A stretch of 64,000 nt of DNA from Diphasiastrum complanatum (lineage: Eukaryota; Streptophyta; Lycopodiopsida; Lycopodiales; Lycopodiaceae), in the NCBI GenBank assembly GCA_029204225.1, contig CM055095.1, positions 42,123,723-42,187,722 on the forward strand, written 5' to 3'. Below are positions 46,146 to 58,582 of this stretch, in pieces (position 1 is the stretch's first letter; every line of letters begins with the position of its first letter). The position numbers and the translations under genes are program-made. Below the pieces are notes generated by a model. The model was not told the DNA's origin and did not search any database. It saw only the letters and a list, made by a program, of their open reading frames with translations.

Positions 46146-47666
46146 TTACAAAAAGTATTCAAAAATAGTAGACTCTCCAATGCTCACCACCCTTGCAAGA
46201 TGCACACTTGAATGGACAATTTGCATGCAATTTGATGACTCGGACATTGTCATTGAGGACTCCCTTGGAACTCTCATGCTTTGAGGCTGATCCTCAAAAT
46301 CTTCCTCCTTTTGATGCTCCTCCTCAATGCAAGCAAGATCACACTTTGCCAAGATCTCCTCTTGAGTGATCTCCTCCTTTGCCAAGCTCATTCTTTCAAA
46401 AGCAACACTAGCTTCCAACTTAAACAATCTTCCATGTTTAAATCCCTTTGCAATGCAAACATCATTCTTCAAGATGAAGCAAACACCATGCTTAAAGTGG
46501 ACATCCAAACCACTTTCTAAGAGTAGACCAACACTAAGCATATTCTTGGTGATTGATGGTACATAAAGGACATTTTCTAGATCCATGCATTTTGAGGATT
46601 CTAGACACAAAGAGATGGTGCCAACACCATCTATCCTACACTCTTCATCATTTTCAGTAAAGAAAAACTTTTTAGCATCATTGAATGAGTGTAAGGTTGA
46701 GAAAAAGTCCTTTTCACAAGACACGTGGGAGCTAGCCCCACTGTCAATCCACCAATTGTCTCTTGAATTGCTATTGCTTGTTGGTGAGGATGTAGATGCC
46801 ATCAAGAATACATCTACTTCATCCTCCTCCTCCTCCTTTGCAAGGTTTCCTTGTTTGTCCTCCTCCACTTCTGCTCTTAGCCTCTTGTAACATTTAGATG
46901 CATAATGCCCCTTCTTTCCACAAAAGAAGCATTTTTGCTTTGACTTGTCCTTTGAGATTGATGCATCATCCTCTTCTTTGGCCTCCTTTGGATGCTTCTT
47001 CTTTCCATTGGTCTTCTTTTTGCCCTTGAATGAGAAATTGGCTTTCTCATCACCATCCTGCAAAGACAAGGAACTCATCCTAGATTTTGCATGGAGCATC
47101 CTACACTCTTCAGCCACTAATACACTGTGAAGTTTTTCTATAGTTGGCAAAGTGTCTTGGATGGCAAAACTTTGGACCAAATTTGCAAAGTCATCTCCTA
47201 GACCATTAAGGACAATTTGTACAAGCTCTCCATCATGAATCTTCTCTCCAATGGAAGCCAACTCCCTATTTAGAGACTTGATTCTGAGTACATAATCCTG
47301 TGCACTCTCCTCACTTCTCCTCATGCTTTGCAAAATTTGATTTCTAAGCATAAGAACTCTAGAAGTGTTGCTAGACCCATAGATTGATTTTAAAGACTCC
47401 CAAGCCTCTTTAGCATTAGTACAAGCTGATACTTCTCTCAACAAATCATTGCTCACATTCATCTTCACACAATGAAGTGCAAGCCTAGATCTCTTCTTGT
47501 ATCTAGCTAACTCCTGTGCACCTAGAGGTTCATCTTCATCTTCAATCAAGAACTCATAAAGGTCTTGGAACACTAAGAGTGACTCCATTCTAACCTTCCA
47601 AATAGCATAATTTGTAGAATTCAACCTCTCACTAGCTTCTAGAAGGTATGCTCCAGCAGATCCCAT
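46146..47666 (-). CDS. gag-protease of nested copia element, intact frame
   Basis: The open frame starts at 47690, but the likelier start is the inner ATG near 47666 (MGSAGAYLLEASERLNSTNY). About 506 residues. The gag domain has [44 protein letters not shown] and [13 protein letters not shown]. The zinc knuckle is CFFCGKKGHYASKC. The protease site is WWIDSGASSHV, followed by the conserved ENVLYVPSITKNMLSVG block. It then runs through an acidic stretch and ends at a stop near the start of deleted pol. No damage was seen in gag, zinc knuckle or protease core, which contrasts with the missing RT and integrase. It could supply particles but would need reverse transcriptase from another element (inference). 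Confidence 0.88.
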   Translation of the reverse strand: MGSAGAYLLEASERLNSTNYAIWKVRMESLLVFQDLYEFLIEDEDEPLGAQELARYKKRSRLALHCVKMNVSNDLLREVSACTNAKEAWESLKSIYGSSNTSRVLMLRNQILQSMRRSEESAQDYVLRIKSLNRELASIGEKIHDGELVQIVLNGLGDDFANLVQSFAIQDTLPTIEKLHSVLVAEECRMLHAKSRMSSLSLQDGDEKANFSFKGKKKTNGKKKHPKEAKEEDDASISKDKSKQKCFFCGKKGHYASKCYKRLRAEVEEDKQGNLAKEEEEDEVDVFLMASTSSPTSNSNSRDNWWIDSGASSHVSCEKDFFSTLHSFNDAKKFFFTENDEECRIDGVGTISLCLESSKCMDLENVLYVPSITKNMLSVGLLLESGLDVHFKHGVCFILKNDVCIAKGFKHGRLFKLEASVAFERMSLAKEEITQEEILAKCDLACIEEEHQKEEDFEDQPQSMRVPRESSMTMSESSNCMQIVHSSVHLARVVSIGESTIFEYFL

Positions 47667-47690
47667 CTTACTAGTGACTTCTACAAACAA

Positions 47691-48471
47691 GAAATAGATT
47701 TGATTGACTTGAATCTGACAAAGGTCTCACACTTGCAGTGTTTCACTCAAATTTGATTTCTAATCCAACAAATGGACTTATAATCATAGTTCTATCACTC
47801 CCTCACAAAGCTGGAATGAAGATAAGATGAAGTGAAAACTACTTTCATACAAATCTTGCCAAGAAATGGATTTGATTGTCTCTAGAAACTCACTAAGGTC
47901 TCTCTCTTGTAGTTTTTCACTCAAATTAGATTTCTAATCCAACAAATGGACTTATAATCTCAGTTCTAGCACTCCCTCACAAAGTTGGAATGAAGATAAG
48001 ATGATGTGAAAGCTACTTACAATCAAATCTTGCCAATTTTGGCTATTTTTGGACAAAAAAATGACTTAATCTCTTTCTTCCTTCTTGGTGTACTTTCAAG
48101 ACCTGTTTTTAACCTTAATAGGACTTGAACTCAGCCTAGATTAATTAGATTCCATGAAACAAATTCAAATCTAATCAATGGCAAATGATCTTGGTAGATT
48201 ATCCTAGGATCTCCACCAAAAATTACACCAATAGCTCACAAATTGAATTTTTTTGGATCAAATGAATACCTTGCATTAAATGCAGGTTCAGAGGTGCCCA
48301 CACATGTGGATAGTACAGATTTGGACCCCTACCAAGTTTGGGATCAAATCTCCTCACCATAATCAAGATTCTAGCTTGCCCTCTCAATACTAGTTTTTAG
48401 CACCAAAACTTGCTAAAAATGGATTTGCATTAGATCAATGGCTTATGATCTTGTACTTGGCTCTGATACCA
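47691..48471 (-). other. nested copia leader and primer binding site
   Basis: Untranslated leader of about 0.8 kb. Two copies of a roughly 130-bp segment (TTTCACTCAAATT.GATTTCTAATCCAACAAATGG) lie at about 47740-47850 and 47915-48020. The primer site at 48459-48471 is the complement of TGGTATCAGAGCC. Confidence 0.85.
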
Positions 48472-49173
48472 TGTAAAAGTACTGTACTTTAGGACCATAA
48501 ATGGATCTACAAAAGATCCACAAGAGTGATTGGATGCTTGCTTAACAATCTATCAGAAAACTAGACACAAAAAAAGTTGATCTAGATTGGCAATTTGACA
48601 AACAACAAGCATTAACAATCAAAAGCATTGATAAACATTGAAATCCGAGCCCACACATGTGTAATACAGGCTGTAGTACGGCCTTCAACCTGAGAAACAA
48701 GTAGAAATTGATTTGGTTTCATTTGGATCACAAAAACTCAATGTGCATAGTGAACTAGCTTGAGATTGCCAATGAGCTCCAAAAATTTTCTTTCTTCTCA
48801 CTATGGAGAGAGGGAATACATAGCAAATTCGACTTCCTTCTTGAATTTAGGTGGATTTCCAGCATGTAATAAGGAAGGTAACTCACTCTCCTTGACCTAA
48901 AATGAAACCCTAGTCTATTTCCTAGAGTTATGCTTGGTAGGTAGCTAGTTGGTCAAATTTTCACCTTAAACTTAGGTGTAGGTCCTATAAAGTAGGGATG
49001 ACCACCAAATAGACATGACCAACTCTCTTGACTTGACCTAACCTACATTAGGATGGGTTTCCCATGTGGCATCATGGCCTCACATGTGTGGGACCCACTT
49101 GTGTACACAATTTACACTATTCTACATGGTTTTTGATCAAGCTAGATTTGCCAATTTTTGGCAATTCTTCACA
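48472..49173 (-). repeat. 5' LTR of nested copia element
   Basis: 702 bp, adjoining the primer site on its left and GATGC on its right. Confidence 0.95.
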
Positions 49174-51425
49174 GATGCATCCATAGATTTCTTGATCTCG
49201 GCCTCTTCAAATGATGAGTGTTGATCTTCATGAAAGACAACATCTCTACTTTCAATAACTTGAGAAGTAGAGAGTATAAAGACTCTATAGGCCTTCTTGG
49301 TGGATGAGTATCCAACCATGATCCCTTTGCATGCACTAGGATCTTCCTTCTTCCTTGTTTCCAAGGGAATATGGACAAAGCATAAGCATCCAAAAACTCT
49401 AAGGTGATCAACCTTAGGCTTCTTCAAAAATAAGATTTCATATGGTGACTTTCCTCCAAGAGCTATATGTGGGAGCCTATTGCAAAGATAATTTGCACAA
49501 TTAATGGCTTTTCCCTAAAAATCTTTGGGCAAAGATGCCTCAATTCTCATAGATTTTGCACATTCACATAGAGATCTATTCTTTCTCTCAGCCACTCCAT
49601 TTTGAGATGGAGAGTAGGCACAAGAAAACTCTCTTTTAATGCCTTCAAGCTCACAAAAATCTTGAAATTTACTGGAGATATATTCACCACCTCCATCACT
49701 TCTAAGAGCTTTAATCTTGAATGAGAATTGCTTCTCTACATAAGCTTTGAAAATAAGGAAATGATCAAACACCATAGATTTTGAAACAAGAAGATATATC
49801 CAAGTGAATCTTGTGTAATCATCAATGAAAGTAACAAAACAAGTGGCTCCTCCCTTGCTTGTAGTTGATGAGAAATGCACATCCGAGTGGATTAACTCCA
49901 AAGGATGCTTGCTTTTGATAGAAGATCTTGTAAATGGCTTTTTGTGAGATTTAGCAATAGCACAAGCCTCACAAGGCTTGATCTTCTTGGAGAATGACTT
50001 TGGCAAGCCAATAGCTTTGGATTCTTTGATCATAGAGAGCATGGATTTGTAGTTGGGACTCCTATGCCATAATTCCTCCATAGAGAGCTTGTTCACAAGA
50101 GCAACATTACAAGCATTCACATACTCATTTGGATCTAGTTTATAGATGCCACCAAATCTAGATCCTAATGCAAGTATCTCATCATTCTTCTTGATAGTGC
50201 AAGTATCAACATTGAATTTTACATCAAGGCCATTATCAAGCAATTGGCCAACACTAATAAGATTCTTGGTAATCTTAGGTACATAAAGAACTCTAGAGAG
50301 AGAAATAACTTTAGAGGATGCAAGCTTCAAGGGAATGTTCCCTATGCCTTCAATAGGACATTCAAAATCCTTTGGAGTGTATATTGATTTCTTCACTCCA
50401 TCACAAGGTGCAATAGAAGAGAAAGAGTCCTTGGAGCTACACATATGTGAAGAGGCTCCACTATCAATATACCATAGGCCGTCCTTCTTGAAAGGAGTAG
50501 ATGAGAAACTAGAGACCATAAGAGATCCCTCTCCATCACTTGCAATAGTGTCTTCCTTCTCATTGGTAATATTGGCTTGCTTGAGTTGATTCTTCTTTTT
50601 GAAGCAATTGGTGGCATAATGACCTTTCTTGCCACAATAAAAGCACTTGATCTTCTTCTTCTTCTTGAGCTTGGATGATGAAGCATTAGAGGAATCATCT
50701 TCCTCCTCATCTTTGTCTTTGGATTTGACTTTGTCCTTGCTTGAGGATTGTTGATGTTGGTTCTTGCTCCTCTCTTTGTGCTTATCCTTGGCAGAGAGAG
50801 CTTTGCCATCATTATGAGTGAGAGAAAGCTTGTCCATCCTCAAGAGATTGTACTCTTGTCTTGATTCTTCTGAAATTAGCACACTTTGGAGAGCCTCCAA
50901 ACTTGGTAGCTCCTCCTTAATGGCATAGGATTGGACAAGGTTATCAAATTCACTTCTCAAGCCATTGAGAATGACTTGAACTAGCTCATTTTGATTGATG
51001 GAATCACCAATGCAAGCAAGCTCTCTATGAATATCTTTTACTCTCAAAACATAACTAGATGCACTCTCATCACTCTTTTGGCTACTTTGAAAGATTTGAT
51101 TCCTAAGAGTGAGAAGCCTAGAGGTATTCTTAGCCTCATAGATAGTCTTGAGACAATCCCAAGCTTCTTTGGCTGTTGTACAAGTACTTATCTCCCTCAA
51201 TATCTCATTAGAGACATTCATCTTAATGTAGTGGAGAGCCATCCTAGCTCTCTTTTTGTATTTTTGAACCTCTTGAAGAACTTGTGGTTCTTCTTCAAGG
51301 CCAAGAACTATGTCCATCACGTCTTGAAGGATCAAGATGGACTCCATCCTCATTTTCCAAATTGAATGATTTGAAGTGGTCAATCTTTCACTTGGTTCCA
51401 ACAAGGATGAACCCATTGAAGACAT
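49174..51425 (-). pseudogene. outer copia gag-protease-integrase with one stop codon
   Basis: Starts at the ATG at 51425 (MSSMGSSLLEPSERL), the start that aligns with related gag proteins; the open frame extends 18 codons upstream. The gag N-terminal domain is at residues 1-200, the zinc knuckle CFYCGKKGHYATNC near residue 260, and the protease site WYIDSGASSHM near residue 320. The pre-integrase zinc region ends CEACAIAKSHKKP. The integrase core shows HSDVHF, RSDGGGEYIS and the third catalytic Glu in NGVAERKNRS. A TAG at 49515-49517 follows LPKDF, where relatives have Trp, so it is a single nonsense change. The frame then stays open (GCLCFVHIPLETRKK, integrase tail) to the nested insertion at 49173. 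Otherwise undamaged. Confidence 0.95.
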
Positions 51426-52144
51426 TTGAAGTGAAGAAAACTCAAATGATGAACAATAAATGTTGTTACACACTTTCAATAGGATCCAATAATTGAGTAC
51501 TATCTCCTCACTAGCTACTCAAATCTCTCTAAAACAAGATCTATTTCACATCAAATAATGGAGTATAGGCAAAGCTAGGATCTAACACTCTTAGCACGTG
51601 TGAAATACACTAAGAAACCAAATTTGACTCAAATACAATGATATTGCATGAAACAAAATGGCTAAGATCTCAAAACAGTGCCTAGATCACATATAGATGA
51701 GATTGGCAAGCATACAACTGTGATTTTGGATCAACCAAGCAATCTCTTGACCAAACCAAATGTGTCCACCCAGGTCTAGGTGCCCTACCTAACCCTCTTT
51801 AAAAGCTTATAACTTTTGATTGGCACAACCAAATGGAATGAAACTGATTGCAACAGAAACTAGACAAAAATAGCTTCAAAACAAGCTATCAAGCAAGATA
51901 AATGGATCAAACATGAGAGAGAACTTCCAAACTGAAATTGGATGTTCCTCACACGTGTCTGAGCACCTGATTCCGTACAGTACTAGGTCAGACCCAATCA
52001 ATGTCCTTTTGATCTCTTTTGATCCAAGATTGAACAAGATAGCTAGGAAAATGGGCCTTGACAACTTCTAGCTCAAGATTGATGAAATTTTTTTCACTTA
52101 GATGGATCAAAATGCATGGTAACCTTAGGTAGGCTCTGATACCA
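51426..52144 (-). other. outer copia leader and primer binding site
   Basis: About 0.7 kb of untranslated leader. The primer site GGCTCTGATACCA (+ strand) ends at 52144, directly against the 5' LTR. Confidence 0.88.
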
Positions 52145-52881
52145 TGTTGAATTTCACACGTGTGGACTGTCCACTACATGTACTTGTGATCTCCTAAGGT
52201 GTGTAGATGCACCAAGATCAAGACTAGATTGAGATTCAAGATCAATCTTGAATCCTATGGCAAAAACACACTACTACATGCATTCAATCACTTCCAACTC
52301 TCACTCACACGTGTGGGAAGTATTCAAAAAATAATCTAAGTAAAAACAAGCTGCTCTCCTCGAGTAGAGAGAGAAAATGCATCATGAGCTCTCGGGTAGA
52401 GAGAGAAAGCTAGAAATCCAATAACTCACAAAATCCATGAAATCACCAAATCAATTGACTTTAAAATGAGGAGTACAATGATACTAGTAGGTCCACGAGC
52501 TACCACTATGCTTAACTATGATTGGACCATATTTTGTCACCTCTTGATCCTATTGGATCATTGATCTATGCACCTCTTAATTCTATTGGACTATATTCAA
52601 GCACACTTCAATTTCCTATTGGACCTCACAAGGTTCCACCTCTAAATCCTATTGGACCTCTTGGAATTCATCAAACAAAAACTTTACACTTGTCTACACT
52701 CTAATTAGCAAGTGTTTAGCCTCTTACTCTATTTTGGCTCAATAGTGGCATTACAAGTGGAAATGCATAATTTGCCATCTATGCCAAATTTATTCCTATC
52801 AACATCCTACACCTAGATGCTTGATGTAAAAAACATAAGACCCCTATATCTAACATAGATAATCTTTTTCAATTCTTCACA
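52145..52881 (-). repeat. 5' LTR of outer copia element
   Basis: 737 bp, about six differences from 42133-42869, followed by the target duplication ACATT at 52882-52886. Confidence 0.95.
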
Positions 52882-53519
52882 ACATTAACATTCTACACAC
52901 AAGAAGCTATTTAGCAATACACTCACATATATGCAACTGGTGCATGTTTTTCTATCAAAAAACAACAAGTTGATAGGAGGTCCATCACATTTCAGGATGG
53001 CGGCCAACTGTATTTTATGCAAGGCGCTATGAGTAATCTTTCTTTAGGCGTGTAGCAAAAAAAAAAGTGTTTGTAGAAGTGCGATTGACTGGCCATAATT
53101 TGATCGCTGGCCAGCGGCCCACAGACCATGCAAAAAAGTATGGACCTCTATGTAAAATACTGCGATTAGACAGTAGGTGGCTATCCATTGTCCATAGACC
53201 ACAGAATAGAAGTGAATTCGAGTGTCATACCTGAATAGTTAATCCAGAATGCTCTTGAGGTAGTGCCCAATCATAGTTACTTCCAACATTCTTTTTGAAG
53301 AGAGAATACTAACCCATTCCACAATTATCAAAGCGTATGTGAGCTCTTCACCTAAAGCATAACTAGCAAGTAAACCTTTCATGTATAAGCGATCAAGCCA
53401 AAAGGTTGATAGCAACCTTACCTTAATTTGTAGTATTTCCCCACACGAATACTCTTCCGATTGCCTTCACAAGTCTCTACTCATCCAAGTTGAATCAGGT
53501 CGCAGTAGAGAGATGAAAC

Positions 53520-55253
<1,734 letters not shown>

Positions 55254-55339
<86 letters not shown>
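55254..55339. repeat. (CT)n, about 86 bp
   Basis: Mirror partner of the (GA)n at 53522-53688, at the inner edge of the right arm. Confidence 0.97.
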
Positions 55340-55342
<3 letters not shown>

Positions 55343-56740
55343 TCATCTCTTTACTGCGACCTGATTCGACTTGAATGAGTAGAGACTTGTGAAGGCAATC
55401 AGAAGAGTATTCGTGTGGGGAAATACTACAAACTAAGGTAATTTTGCTATTAACCTTTTGGCTTAATGATCTCTTATACATGAAAGGTTTCACTTGCTAG
55501 TTATGCTTTAGGTGAAGGCTCACATACGCTTTGATAATTGTGGAATGGTATAGTATTCTCTCTTCAAAAAGAATGTTGGAAGTAACTACGATTGGGCACT
55601 GCCTCAAGAGCGTTCTAGATCAACTATTCAGGTATGACACTCGAATTTGCTTCTATTGTATAGTTTATGGACATCGAATAGCCACCTACTATCTAATCGC
55701 AGTAGTATACACTCTGTCCATACTTTTTTGCATGGCCTGTGTGGGCCGCTGGCCAGCGATCAGGCTAGCAGATCGCACTTCTACAAACACTTTTTGTGGT
55801 TACACGCCTAAACAGTGACTACTCATAGCACCTTGCATAAAATACAGTTGGCCGCCATCCTGAAATGTGATGGACCTCCTATCAACTTGTTGTTTTTTGA
55901 TAGAAACATGCACCAGTTGCATACATGTTAGCATTTAATGCATGATCCATTTTCTGCTCATAACTAATCTGTAGATGGCCGCCGAACAAACTCTCGGTTT
56001 GTCTCATAATTACTCTTTGATACTGCTAACGGACTTGTTATGTGTTTGCTTATGGAAACTATCAATGCATGTGGTTGTTTGTGGCCATAACTAAAAAAGT
56101 TTCTGTGAGGCACTAAAAATGGTAGTAGCTTTGAGCACAATGATAACCAAAGCAACAGTGCCTTTTAGCATGTACTGGAATACTACTAATGAACTAATAT
56201 GGAATGGTTCTACGGCACTTGAAGACACTATTACTTCTTGTGAAAGGTGAATCACGCTTGACTAATCTTAATACCTTTCTTGAAATGAGATAGTCTAGTG
56301 AGGAATCTGCAAATGTTAATGTGAACATAATACATTTCGTTGGCCCTTATACTGATCAGTACTGCATTTGCCCTAATACGGTTTCATTATAAGACATAAT
56401 GTATTGCTAATTATAAAATTCATGATAGGGAAGATTGGACGTATTATTTATATTTGCAATCGAGCTGGTAAGGTAGTGAATCTTGTTTCAGACATGGATA
56501 ACAACTGATGCTCAACTATGACACATGTCTTTCTCACGTAACTAACTCGTGCGGGGATGGTGGTAGGTAACAATTGGGTGCCCTAAAACTTGCTTCGCTT
56601 TATGGTACTCTGTACTGTAAGATTGTATATAGCTTTGTTTTTAACCTGTTATGCTATAAATTGAAGGGTTCAAAGGGTTTGTTCTTGACCTGTCAATGGG
56701 AGACTATGTGAAATCTTTTTACTCTCTCTCTGCATCTTTT
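55340..56740 (-). repeat. right arm of large inverted repeat
   Basis: 55340-55935 pairs with 52887-53521 and 56310-56740 with 41717-42132. About 370 bp between (55936-56309) have no partner in the left arm. At about 56325 the minus strand reads TTCACATTAACATT, the counterpart of the left-arm sequence before the copia insertion. Confidence 0.88.
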
Positions 56741-56872
56741 TAAGATGTAAACCCGACTACCTTTTGGTCAAGGTAGTACCAAACCTTTATCTTACTTGTA
56801 TTTTATGGCTAACTAGATCTGTTTTATGATGTAGTCCACACCTAACCCTTTATTCAGACTGTCATTTGCTGC

Positions 56873-58053
56873 ATGAGGAAAGTTGTTGAAGTTCACAAAC
56901 TTATTACTTCCTATGATATAGCTACGTGTAATGTTGTTGGCCCTGATGATAAAATCTTTTGCCTTGTTGAACTAATGACTACCATGGATTGGATCAAGAT
57001 TTTTGTGGAGTTCATTACAAAGAAGGATACTCTAAGCATGGTTGAAAAAATCTATAGTGATCTCCCTAAGAAAGATTTTGCAATTTACAAAATTTGAAAG
57101 ATTTTTACTTGTTTAGAAAAAGAAAATGGTGTCTTAACTGCTGATACCCCTACCTACATTGAACCTCCTATCTCACCTCATCCTTTGATCTTTACCGAAG
57201 ACCTTGATCAAGATAGTGCCTTTCAACTAGAATCCTTCTCTCAAGAAATTTGTGAAGTCGACAATCAATCTGTCTTTGAATTCTATCAAGCCAAAAGTTG
57301 CCAAGTACCCTTGGTACCTGGGCGTACTGTTGAGTTTAAATCTGCCAAAACTGCCTACAAACTTTGGAGCCTTCCTTCCGTAAACATTTTGGCACTCATC
57401 TCTATTGAACTTTGGATTGCTCTTACCCATCTCATTGATACAGAAGTTCAAGCCTGCAAGCTAGCCTTTGCATAAGAGTCCCTCTTTTGACACTCCTATC
57501 GCCTTTGATACCGTCATAGAAATGAGCAGATTTGAACTCTCGAGATGTCCTTCTGAGCAAACCTGGACTAGAACTAGGGTCCAGTTTGAGACTAGTTTTA
57601 ATAGGATGAGACTGCATTAAGCTAGGATCTAGAACTGGAAAAGACCTTTCTTTAAGTGCAGAGGTGGTGACAAATGTAAAACCAATTCTTCGATGGTTTG
57701 ACCACACTATCTAGTTTATGATGAATAACCTTGCCAAGTTCTTCCCTGATGCCTCTCTACAGAACCAACTAAATGCATTTTTCCTTTGGTTGCATAAACC
57801 TACTAGAGATGTCATTAAAGCCCACCTTGCCTTTCTTTATATCAGACAACACATGATTGATGTTGTCATTGAACTTTCCATTAACCCTACTGCTAAGCTT
57901 CTAGCACATCTTGGCGATGCCGAGAATATCCGCAAAATTGAGCGCCTCCTAAAAAAGCCCAGCTTCTCTACCTTGCAGGATAAATACTTCCAAAATACAA
58001 GTAATAAAAGGATCCTTCAACCTGAACAATCCAAGTTCGGTCATATAAGGTAG
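56873..58053 (+). pseudogene. coding-like relic of unknown family
   Basis: Three open segments in succession: 56873-57097 (VVEVHKLITSYDIATCNVVG, VELMTTMDWIKIFVEFITKK), 57185-57475 (FTEDLDQDSAFQLESF, CQVPLVPGRTVEFKSAKTAY) and 57718-58053 (MMNNLAKFFPDASLQNQLNA, NIRKIERLLKKPSFSTL). Stops are sparser than in neighbouring DNA, and the composition looks coding. No domain is recognised, and no splice sites or start were verified. It might be a decayed host gene fragment or the coding part of an unrecognised element linked to the inverted repeat next to it. Confidence 0.35.
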
Positions 58054-58282
58054 TGGCAACAAGAAGAAAAAATACTTTTCAAATAAAGGCAATGAGAGGC
58101 AAAGCAGTGGTGGCAAAGAGAATGTTCCTACCAAAAGCTAAATTTTTACCATGATTGATCCATGTAGTGGAGGTTAGTGCAACTAGTAGGCAACGGCTAA
58201 TGGTTAGAAGAGACAAAGGGAAGATGTTTCTGCATTTACGTTATTACAATATATGCTTTGAGAGTATCAATGTTAAACAACT

Positions 58283-58582
58283 TTATTGTAAGGATCGCCT
58301 AGTAAAGATCTGACTAGATCTTGTTGCATATAACCAAAAGGACACATGTTCCTCAATCTGACCAGCCAACCTATTCAAGCACTCAGAGAAAGAACGATTT
58401 CTCAATTGTTTATCTCTAATTTGGAGTACTTTTTCAGGGTCCAAAGGTACATTGAGCGATAAGTCCTCCAAATGGGTAAAAACTTCAATATATCCAAATG
58501 TCATCATCATATAAACTAGGTTTACATGATACACTGGATGAGCAGTTGACCAATCATGAAGATCAAGTTCAAAAGCTAACAA
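58283..58582 (-). pseudogene. Ty3 pol C-terminal (chromodomain-like) remnant
   Basis: About 99 residues open. HPVYHVNLVYM resembles the H-P-V-F-H-V-S-L block at the integrase end. PLDPEKVLQIRDKQLRNRSF then SECLNRLAGQIEEHVSFW resembles the chromodomain region. Related to 31438-31659. Residues important for histone binding cannot be judged. Confidence 0.65.

Larger units (their letters stand above)
44622..49173 (-). mobile_element. nested non-autonomous copia element, target duplication GATGC
   Basis: LTRs 44622-45322 (701 bp) and 48472-49173 (702 bp) differ at about ten positions plus one indel. Perfect GATGC at 44617-44621 and 49174-49178. The primer site (GGCTCTGATACCA on +) is at 48459-48471. 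A purine tract adjoins the 3' LTR at 45323. The internal part of about 3.15 kb keeps gag and protease but only scraps of integrase tail and RT/RNase H. It sits inside the outer copia pol frame, so it is the younger insertion. Confidence 0.97.
42133..52881 (-). mobile_element. Ty1/copia retrotransposon, nearly complete, target duplication ACATT
   Basis: LTRs 42133-42869 and 52145-52881 are both 737 bp with about six differences. ACATT flanks both sides (42128-42132 and 52882-52886). A primer site complementary to initiator-Met tRNA ends at 52144, next to the 5' LTR. A purine tract adjoins the 3' LTR at 42870. Without the nested element (44622-49173 plus one GATGC) it is about 6.2 kb, a normal copia size. 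The inserted-into sequence has an unoccupied relative in the other arm of the inverted repeat near 56325, which confirms both borders. Confidence 0.97.
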
